Assembly (NCBI RefSeq): GCF_000725125.1
Contig: NZ_JFCB01000001.1
Location: 744,001-808,000, forward strand
Direction of reading: 5' to 3'
DNA from: Streptomyces toyocaensis
Lineage (GTDB): Bacteria > Actinomycetota > Actinomycetes > Streptomycetales > Streptomycetaceae
DNA length: 64,000 bases
Shown: piece by piece, positions 58,442-64,000 of the stretch
How positions within the stretch are numbered: the stretch's first letter is position 1
Layout: the number at the start of each line of letters is the position of its first letter
Program-made: the position numbers and the translations under genes
Notes under the pieces: model-generated
The model's database searches: none
What the model was told of the DNA's origin: nothing
The model's input: the letters and a program-made list of their open reading frames with translations, nothing else

Positions 58442-59464
58442 ATGAAGGCAGCGGTCGTCAGGGAGTTCGGCAAGCCCCTGGTCATCGAGGAGCGTCCGGA
58501 CCCCGAGCCCGGACCCGGACAGGTCCGCGTCCGCGTCGAGGCGTCCGGGCTGTGCCACACCGACATTCACGCCGCGCACGGCGACTGGCCCGTCAAGCCC
58601 GTCCCGCCGTTCGTGCCCGGCCACGAAGGGGTCGGCATCGTCGAGAAGCTCGGCGACGGCGTCACCCACCTGGCGGTGGGACAACGGGTGGCCGTGCCGT
58701 GGCTCGGCAGCGCGTGCGGGCGGTGCGAACACTGCCTGTCCGGCTGGGAGACGCTGTGCGAGAGCCAGGTCAACACCGGATACGGCTGCGACGGCGGGTA
58801 CGCCGAGAAGATGCTCGCCCGCGCCGACTTCGCCCAGGTGGTGCCCGAGGGCGTCAGCGCCCTCGACGCCGCTCCGCTGACCTGCGCGGGCGTCACCACC
58901 TACAAGGCCCTGAAGGTCGCCGGCGTACGGCCCGCCCAGCTCGTCGCCGTCTCCGGCGTCGGCGGACTGGGCCACCTGGCGGTGCAGTACGCGAAGATCG
59001 CCGGCGCGACCGTAGCCGCCGTCGACGTCACCGACGACAAGCTCGAACTCGCCCGGGAGCTGGGCGCCGACATCCTCATCGACGCCCGCACCCAGGACGT
59101 CGGCGCGGAGCTGAAGCGGCACGGAGGCGCCCACGCGGCCCTCGCCCTCGCCGTGAACCCGGCCGCCTTCGAAGCCGTGAACTCGGGGCTGCGGCGCGGC
59201 GGGAAGCTCGTCATGGTCGCCCTGCCCGCCCACGGCACCATCCAGCTCCCGATCTTCGACACCGTGCTCAACGGCACCTCGGTGATCGGCTCCATCGTCG
59301 GCACCCGCCAGGACCTCGCCGAGGTCTTCCGGCTCCACGCGGCCGGCCGGACGAAGGTCATCCAGGAGACCCGCCCGCTCACCGCCGTCAACGAATCCAT
59401 CGACGAGGTCCTGCGCGGTCAGGTGAAGGCCCGCATCGTCTTCGACCTCGGCGCGCGGGACTGA
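58442..59464 (+). CDS. Zinc alcohol dehydrogenase (AdhP-like)
   Basis: A 340-residue MDR alcohol dehydrogenase. Catalytic zinc ligands: Cys in GLCHTDIHAAHGDWP and His in VPGHEGVGIVEKLG. Structural zinc: CGRCEHCLSGWETLCESQ. NAD fold: VAVSGVGGLGHLAVQYAKIAG. LTCAGVTTYKALK and GSIVGTRQDLAEVFRLHAAG are typical of bacterial propanol-preferring ADH. It would interconvert ethanol and acetaldehyde. Its place behind USP 8, with an AGGAAAGAAG leader, suggests a fermentative role in low oxygen, together with the formate and pyruvate enzymes of the block. Confidence 0.95.
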   Translation: MKAAVVREFGKPLVIEERPDPEPGPGQVRVRVEASGLCHTDIHAAHGDWPVKPVPPFVPGHEGVGIVEKLGDGVTHLAVGQRVAVPWLGSACGRCEHCLSGWETLCESQVNTGYGCDGGYAEKMLARADFAQVVPEGVSALDAAPLTCAGVTTYKALKVAGVRPAQLVAVSGVGGLGHLAVQYAKIAGATVAAVDVTDDKLELARELGADILIDARTQDVGAELKRHGGAHAALALAVNPAAFEAVNSGLRRGGKLVMVALPAHGTIQLPIFDTVLNGTSVIGSIVGTRQDLAEVFRLHAAGRTKVIQETRPLTAVNESIDEVLRGQVKARIVFDLGARD

Positions 59465-59477
59465 CGAGGACGAGGGC

Positions 59478-60260
59478 TCAGCCGGCCAGCGAGCCACTGA
59501 AGATCTGCCAGGCCAGGAGCGACTTGGCCACGAGGCTGAGCACCAGGTAGGCCTTCTCGCCGTACGCGTAGTCGGCCCACCGCCCCGCTCCGCGGTACTG
59601 GAGCCACTGGTTGAGACCGAAGCTGAAGAAGAGAGCGGCCTGGACGAGGACGATGCCGTACACGAAACCGGGGACGGTGCCGGCCGCGGCGATGTTGTAG
59701 ACGATCGAGCACCACGGCGTCACGCCGACCAGCGTCCCGAACCAGAACGGGAGCATCGTGGTCACCGTCCGCCCCGGCGGGTTCATCAGCTCCTGGAGCC
59801 AGCCGAAGAGGATCATCCCGATGTTGGCGCCGGCGACGGCGATGACGGCGTTCAGGCCGGTGATGCCCGCGTAGAAGCCGATGAGGAGCACCATCAGGGT
59901 CGCGCTCAGCGCGTACTCCAGCCACCGGAAACGGTTGATGCCGCGTCGGAGGTCGCGTTCGTAGGTGCCGCGGCACACCGTCGCCGTCAGCAGGTGGTCC
60001 AGTGCCGCGAGCGCGAGGAAGACGGCGACGGCCCAGCCGATCGGCACGTCGAACAGCGCGTCGGGTGCGGGCGCCGGCGTCCCCGGTGGCCCCTCAGGAA
60101 CGGATGAGGTCACGGTGATCGAGAAGCTCCCGGCGAGGAGGACGATCACCACGGCCTGGACCAGGTGCAGCAGCGTGAGCCCCAGGTTCCACGAGCGGAG
60201 CCCGGCGAGCCGTTCGGCGGTGACACCCGTGGCCACCGGTGTGCCGTTCTCTCGTCCCAC
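59478..60260 (-). CDS. Heliorhodopsin
   Basis: A 260-residue seven-helix protein. The N-terminus LRSWNLGLTLLHLVQAVVIVLL, the beta-hairpin-like SFSITVTSS after helix A, the polar RRGINRFRWLEYALSATLMVLLIGF helix C with Glu115 as counterion, the PFWFGTLVGVTPW helix E and the last helix YGEKAYLVLSLVAKSLLAWQIF match heliorhodopsins. Lys246 in LSLVAKSLLAW is the retinal Schiff-base lysine. Heliorhodopsins do not pump ions and are thought to signal or regulate partners. The PAS-ANTAR gene lies 36 bp upstream on the same strand. No carotenoid or retinal synthesis gene is in the window. Confidence 0.88.
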   Translation of the reverse strand: MGRENGTPVATGVTAERLAGLRSWNLGLTLLHLVQAVVIVLLAGSFSITVTSSVPEGPPGTPAPAPDALFDVPIGWAVAVFLALAALDHLLTATVCRGTYERDLRRGINRFRWLEYALSATLMVLLIGFYAGITGLNAVIAVAGANIGMILFGWLQELMNPPGRTVTTMLPFWFGTLVGVTPWCSIVYNIAAAGTVPGFVYGIVLVQAALFFSFGLNQWLQYRGAGRWADYAYGEKAYLVLSLVAKSLLAWQIFSGSLAG

Positions 60261-60296
60261 GGTTCCTCCCGGGGTCGCCGCAGTGCGTCCGGTGCC

Positions 60297-61070
60297 TCAC
60301 CAGGCGTCCGGCAGCAGAGGTCCGGTGCGTTCGGCGGCCGCCCTGCCGACGAGGGCGGCCGCCACGTCCCGCAGCTTGACGTTGGTGCGCTGGGATATGC
60401 CGACCAGGATCTGGAAGGCGTCGTCCGGGGCGCACCGGCGTTCGGCTCCGACGATGCCGATGGCCTGGTCGATCACGGCGCGTGACGTGAGGGCGTGGCG
60501 CAGCTGCTCGGTCTCCGCCTCCAGATGCTCCAGGCGCATCCGGTCCTGTTCGGCGCGGGCCAGATAGCGGGCGAACCGGTGCTGTGCCTGGGCCTGGTGC
60601 GCGGCGGGTGTGTCGGTCCGTTCATGGGCCTCGTGCACCCGCCGCAGCCGCTCGTGGACGTCCGTGACGTCCTCGACGTGGTGGACGAGCCCGGTGACCT
60701 CCCCGTCCCGGTCGAGGACGGGACTGTTGACCGGGGTCCAGTACCTCTCCTGGAAGCCGGTCGCGGACTGCTTCCAGGGAATGTCGTACCTCTGGACCGG
60801 CATCGTGTCCGTCACACGGTCGCGAAGGGCTCGCTCCAGCGAGGCACCGAGGTTGGCCACGCCGTCCGCCTCGGGGTCGTGCGGGTTGTCCGGGAACGCG
60901 TCGAACATGAGCCGGCCGAGCAGTTCGTCGCGCTCCCGCCGCGTGGCCACGGCGTAGGCGGGGTTGACGTCCCTGATGACCAGGTGCGTGTCCAGGATCA
61001 GCAGGGGCGCGGGCGAGGCGAGGAACGCGGCTCGGAAATCGACGGGACCAGGGGCGACGTGCGACGACAT
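60297..61070 (-). CDS. PAS-ANTAR signalling protein
   Basis: A 257-residue protein from ATG 61070. A PAS domain (about 8-135) reads FLASPAPLLILDTHLVIRDVNPAY, GRLMFDAFPDN, then VNSPVLDRDGEVTGLVHHVEDVTD. A coiled coil (QHRFARYLARAEQDRMRLEHLEAETEQLRHAL) follows. The ANTAR domain (about 190-245, RAVIDQAIGIVGAERRCAPDDAFQILVGISQRTNVKLRDVA) binds dual-hairpin RNA to prevent termination. It is transcribed just before the heliorhodopsin, so light or redox input feeding RNA control is an attractive inference. No target RNA hairpins were mapped. Confidence 0.92.
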   Translation of the reverse strand: MSSHVAPGPVDFRAAFLASPAPLLILDTHLVIRDVNPAYAVATRRERDELLGRLMFDAFPDNPHDPEADGVANLGASLERALRDRVTDTMPVQRYDIPWKQSATGFQERYWTPVNSPVLDRDGEVTGLVHHVEDVTDVHERLRRVHEAHERTDTPAAHQAQAQHRFARYLARAEQDRMRLEHLEAETEQLRHALTSRAVIDQAIGIVGAERRCAPDDAFQILVGISQRTNVKLRDVAAALVGRAAAERTGPLLPDAW

Positions 61071-61133
61071 GCCCCCGCGTTTACCCGGTCGGCCGGGGCC
61101 GACACCCGGCGCCCCCGCGGTCCGGGCCCGCGT

Positions 61134-61151
61134 CCGGGGCACAGGCCCCGG
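61134..61151 (-). terminator. Hairpin after the Asp23 gene
   Basis: CCGGGGC and GCCCCGG form a perfect 7-bp stem with an ACAG loop, 27 bases beyond the Asp23 stop on the minus strand and 64 bp before the PAS-ANTAR start. Confidence 0.55.
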
Positions 61152-61177
61152 CGTCATGCGCGGGCCCGGGACGTCGG

Positions 61178-61642
61178 TCACGTCACTCGCCGCTCCTCCT
61201 CCGGCTCTTCCTCACCCGGCAGGTGGACGTCGTTCACGGCGATGTTCACTTCCACGACTTCCAGGCCGGTCATCCGTTCGATCTCGTTGATGACGTTGGC
61301 GCGTATGTCCCCGGCCGTGTCCGTGATCGAGGCGTCGTACTCGATGACCACCTGCAGGTCGACGGCCGCCTGGCGCTCCCCGACCTCCACACTCACTCCC
61401 CGGGTGACGCCGCTCCCGCCGCCGGGCACGCGCTCGCGCATCGCCCCGAACGCACGGGCCACCCCGCCTCCCAGGTTGTAGACCTCGGGAATCTCACGGG
61501 CGGCCATGCCCGCGATCTTCGCCACCACACCGTCCGCGACGGTGGTGTTCCCGCGCTGCCCCGGAGGGACGTCGGTCCCCCGGCGACCTTGCAGAGTCGT
61601 GCCCTTCTTGCCGGTGTCGGGGCGATTCGAAGTCTCCGTCAT
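61178..61642 (-). CDS. Asp23/Gls24 family envelope stress protein
   Basis: A 154-residue protein from ATG 61642, with GAGG eight bases upstream. The Asp23 core runs from GNTTVADGVVAKIAGMAAREIPEVYNLGGGVARAFGAM through GVSVEVGERQAAVDLQVVIEYDASITDTAGDIRANVINEIERMTGLEVVEVNIAVNDV. The first 35 residues and the Glu-rich tail are disordered. Asp23 proteins sit at the membrane and respond to alkaline and cell-wall stress. It closes the stress block upstream of the PAS-ANTAR gene. Confidence 0.94.
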   Translation of the reverse strand: MTETSNRPDTGKKGTTLQGRRGTDVPPGQRGNTTVADGVVAKIAGMAAREIPEVYNLGGGVARAFGAMRERVPGGGSGVTRGVSVEVGERQAAVDLQVVIEYDASITDTAGDIRANVINEIERMTGLEVVEVNIAVNDVHLPGEEEPEEERRVT

Positions 61643-61748
61643 GACGGTCACCTCGCGATCGTGGGTGCGGCCTCGGGTGGATGTCCTGCCCCCTTGCCCA
61701 CTGTAGTGCGGAGTGACGTAAGGGACTAACCGTGGCGAATGGGGCTCC

Positions 61749-63920
61749 TCATGCCCGGTGGGTGATCCGCGTGACCTCGATCAGTACGAGGCTCTCCGGG
61801 TGGAGGGTCGGCGCCTGCACGCCGAGGACGGACAGGACACGGCCCGGCAGTTCGACGCCCTCCGGTGTCCACCAGGGCAGCGCGCCGACGACCGGTCCCC
61901 GCGCCGCGTCCCCCGGCGGCAACGGGGTGACGGTGTAGCGTGCGTCCTCGGCCAGGCCGGGCAGGCGCACGCGGCCCGTCGGGACCTGCACGGCGGTCGC
62001 CTTCTGCACCACCGCGTACACGGCGTGGGACCGGTCGGGCGCCACCACGCCGTGCACGAGCACCGCGGGATCGTGGTGGTCGGCGTGGACCACCGTCCCG
62101 CCGTGCAGCAACGGCCGGAGCCGCTTGTGGGTCGCGATCCACTCGGCGAGCAGACGGCGTTCCCCCGGCGTCGCCCGGGTGAGGTCCCACTCGATGCCCA
62201 TGTGACCGAAGAGCGCGGTACCGGCGCGGAAGCCGAGGTCGTGCGTGCGGCCGGTGGTGTGCGAGGTCGGGGCGCCGACGTGCGCGCCCATCAGTTCCGG
62301 CGGCAGCAGCAGGCCCGTCCAGCACTGGATCTGCTGCCGTTCCAGCGCGTCGATGCAGTCGCTCGTCCACACGCGGTCGCTGCGTTCGAGGATGCCCAGG
62401 TCCACCCGGGCGCCGCCGGAGGAACAGGACTCGATCTCCAGCGCGGGGTGGCGGCGGCGCAGCTCGTCCATCAGCGCGTACACCGCGGTCGTCTGGGCGT
62501 GCACCCCGCCGACGCCGTACGGGCCGCTGCCCGCGTCGACCAGATCGCGGTTGTGGTCCCACTTGAGATAGTCGACCGCGTACTCGGTGACCAGGGCGTC
62601 CAGGCGTTCCAGCACATACGCGTACGCCTCCGGCCGTCCCAGGTCCAGTACCTGCTGGTGCCGTGCCTCCGGCGGCATGCGCCCGGCCGCCGACATGATC
62701 CACTCCGGGTGGGCCCTGGCCAGGTCGGAATCCGGGTTGATCATTTCCGGCTCGACCCAGAGGCCGAACTGGAGCCCCCGGGAGCGGACGTGCTCGACGA
62801 GCGGGTGGAGCCCGCGCGGCCAGACCTCGGGGTCCACGTACCAGTCGCCGAGTCCCGCCCGGTCGTCGCGGCGGCCGCGGAACCAGCCGTCGTCCAGCAC
62901 GAACCGCTCGGCGCCGACCTCCGCGGCGGCGTCCGCCAGGGCGGTGAGGGTGCCCAGGTCCTGCCGGAAGTAGACCGCCTCCCAGGTGTTCAGCGTGACG
63001 GGCCGCGGGGCGGCCGGGTGGTGGGGGCGCTGCCGCAGATACGTGTGGAAGCGCCCCGCCATCTCGTCCAGGCCACGGCCGTACGAGCCCAGGATCCACG
63101 GCGTCTCGTACGAGGCACCGGGCCGCAGACGCATCTCGCCGGGCAGCAGCAGTTCACCGCCGCCCAGGAGGCAGACCCCCGCGTTCGTCCGCTCGGCGAA
63201 GGTACGGTGATTGCCGCTCCACGCCACGTGCAGGCTCCACACCTCACCGCTTCGGAAGCCGAAGCCCCGCTCACCGACCGTGTGCAGGAGCGTGGCGTCG
63301 ACACCGGTCCGGCCGCGGCGGTTCTCCCGCAGATGCGTGCCGAGGGTGAACTCGTGCCGTTGCGGTGAACGCTCCCTGAGGTGACGGCCCGTCAGGTCGA
63401 GCACCTCGGTGGCGTGGGCCGGAACCGGGAGCGCGAGCTGCAGCGCGTCCACCGTGTACGGACCCCGCCCCTGGTTGGTGAGCACCGCGCGATGGCGGAC
63501 GAGTCCGGACCCGGTCAGCTCCAGCTCCCACCGCAACGCGAGCCCGGCCCGCTCGTCCTCGGCTTCGACCACCAGCGAGAGCGGGTCCGGGAAGAGCAGC
63601 TCCCGCACGGTGAAGGCGCTGGAGAAGTCGGCGCCCTCCCGGTGGCCGGACAGCCCCGGCGTCCCCAGCCAGCCGGCCGACTGCTCGGGCAGCACGCTCA
63701 CCGGGACCACCGCGTCGGGCACGCTGGTGCCCACCTCGGTGAGGCTCGCCCAGGCCAGGGAGGTCAGGACGTTGTCGTCGCCGGGCGTGTCCGCCTCCGG
63801 GCCGCCCAGGTCGGCCCCCCAGTGGAGGATCCGGGGCAACCTGGGACCCGCGCAGTCGAGGACGAGGCCGGTGCCTCCGGCACGGAGATGCAGGAGGCCG
63901 GAAGAACGGTCGGATGTCAC
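61749..63920 (-). CDS. GH36 alpha-galactosidase
   Basis: A 723-residue GH36 protein from GTG 63920 (GGAGG nine bases upstream). The N-terminal beta-supersandwich is followed by a TIM barrel with NTWEAVYFRQDL, FVLDDGWFRGRRDD, FGLWVEPEMINPDSDL, DYLKWDHNRDL (nucleophile Asp about 455) and IESCSSGGARVDLGILERSDRVWTSDCID (acid/base Asp about 521). It hydrolyses terminal alpha-galactosides such as melibiose or raffinose. No signal peptide is present, so it acts on imported sugar. The start overlaps the stop of a further upstream gene. Confidence 0.95.
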   Translation of the reverse strand: MTSDRSSGLLHLRAGGTGLVLDCAGPRLPRILHWGADLGGPEADTPGDDNVLTSLAWASLTEVGTSVPDAVVPVSVLPEQSAGWLGTPGLSGHREGADFSSAFTVRELLFPDPLSLVVEAEDERAGLALRWELELTGSGLVRHRAVLTNQGRGPYTVDALQLALPVPAHATEVLDLTGRHLRERSPQRHEFTLGTHLRENRRGRTGVDATLLHTVGERGFGFRSGEVWSLHVAWSGNHRTFAERTNAGVCLLGGGELLLPGEMRLRPGASYETPWILGSYGRGLDEMAGRFHTYLRQRPHHPAAPRPVTLNTWEAVYFRQDLGTLTALADAAAEVGAERFVLDDGWFRGRRDDRAGLGDWYVDPEVWPRGLHPLVEHVRSRGLQFGLWVEPEMINPDSDLARAHPEWIMSAAGRMPPEARHQQVLDLGRPEAYAYVLERLDALVTEYAVDYLKWDHNRDLVDAGSGPYGVGGVHAQTTAVYALMDELRRRHPALEIESCSSGGARVDLGILERSDRVWTSDCIDALERQQIQCWTGLLLPPELMGAHVGAPTSHTTGRTHDLGFRAGTALFGHMGIEWDLTRATPGERRLLAEWIATHKRLRPLLHGGTVVHADHHDPAVLVHGVVAPDRSHAVYAVVQKATAVQVPTGRVRLPGLAEDARYTVTPLPPGDAARGPVVGALPWWTPEGVELPGRVLSVLGVQAPTLHPESLVLIEVTRITHRA

Positions 63921-64000
63921 GTGCGTACGCCTCCGGTCGGTGCGTCGGTCAGGGGGAGGGGAGCCGCGGGCCGCGGCGGCCGGGCCGGCTCGACGACGGT
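63917..64000 (-). CDS. C-terminal end of a gene cut by the window edge
   Basis: An open minus frame enters from the right edge and gives 27 residues ending PLPLTDAPTGGVRT before a TGA at 63917-63919. That stop overlaps the GTG start of the alpha-galactosidase (GTGA), the coupling used throughout this window. The Pro/Ala-rich tail has no diagnostic motif. A sugar transporter permease or a second glycosidase would be usual here, but this cannot be told from 27 residues. Confidence 0.45.
   Translation of the reverse strand, partial: TVVEPARPPRPAAPLPLTDAPTGGVRT

Noticed and set aside
59478..60260. Treating the seven-helix gene as a generic membrane protein of the Rv1735c type
   Set aside because: The helix-7 Lys in LSLVAKSLLAW, the helix-C Glu in WLEYALSAT and the overall layout match heliorhodopsin specifically.
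61134..61151. Reading the GGG-N8-CCC hairpin near the PAS-ANTAR gene as another DosR-like box
   Set aside because: The inner sequence is GCACAGGC, unlike the CCG-N2-CGG core, and its position just after the Asp23 stop fits a terminator better.
1..64000. CRISPR arrays, tRNA/rRNA genes, insertion sequences and attachment sites
   Set aside because: No regularly spaced repeats, cloverleaf-like sequence, transposase motifs or flanking direct repeats were found on reading through both strands.

Overview
The window is about 72% G+C, uses GTG starts freely, and has gene content typical of a Streptomyces chromosome, probably from an arm or arm-proximal region. Markers are a SARP regulator, a DUF397/XRE-DUF5753 pair, Zur-controlled zinc-free ribosomal protein paralogues, tandem-domain universal stress proteins (USPs), and a graspetide (ATP-grasp RiPP) locus. 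No tRNA, rRNA, CRISPR array or intact insertion sequence was seen.

Layout. 0-5 kb: a truncated N-6 DNA methylase, a broken Ser/Thr kinase start, small lineage-specific proteins, and a DUF397/XRE pair. 5-7.6 kb: a NarL-type two-component system and a VanZ protein. 7.8-11.9 kb: a three-gene minus-strand operon of one membrane protein and two unrelated P-loop ATPases, with no function I can recognise. 12-13.4 kb: a tyrosinase and a MelC1-like small protein. 13.9-18.8 kb: a SARP/NB-ARC/TPR regulator, a SARP-type operator, a Ser/Asp-rich graspetide precursor, its ATP-grasp ligase and a VOC protein. 19.3-21.9 kb: a Zur regulon of L28, S14, L33, L31B and S18, plus a COG0523 protein whose Walker A motif is lost.

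From 22 kb to 61.6 kb lies a large stress or dormancy block. Its gene families match the Mycobacterium tuberculosis DosR regulon closely: CBS protein (Hrp1-like), CtpF-like P-type ATPase, eight USPs, Hsp20, nicotinate phosphoribosyltransferase (PncB2-like), an Rv1733c-like membrane protein, an Rv2004c-like phosphotransferase/kinase fusion, and a GH65 enzyme (compare the GH65 part of Rv2006). Added to these are an NAD-linked formate dehydrogenase, two TrkA proteins, two zinc alcohol dehydrogenases, an acetate-CoA ligase/pyruvate-dehydrogenase-like operon ending in an acyl carrier protein, a P1B ATPase fused to hemerythrin, a heliorhodopsin beside a PAS-ANTAR regulator, and an Asp23 protein.

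Several intergenic regions in this block carry palindromes of the form GGGCCG-N2-CGGCCC. Three sites hold them as pairs 20-22 bp apart. The geometry resembles DosR/OsdR operators, so I infer a shared oxygen- or stress-responsive control. The block ends before a GH36 alpha-galactosidase that is translationally coupled to a gene cut by the window edge.

Most operons use 1-8 base stop/start overlaps (ATGA, GTGA, TGATG). These helped fix starts and indicate translational coupling.
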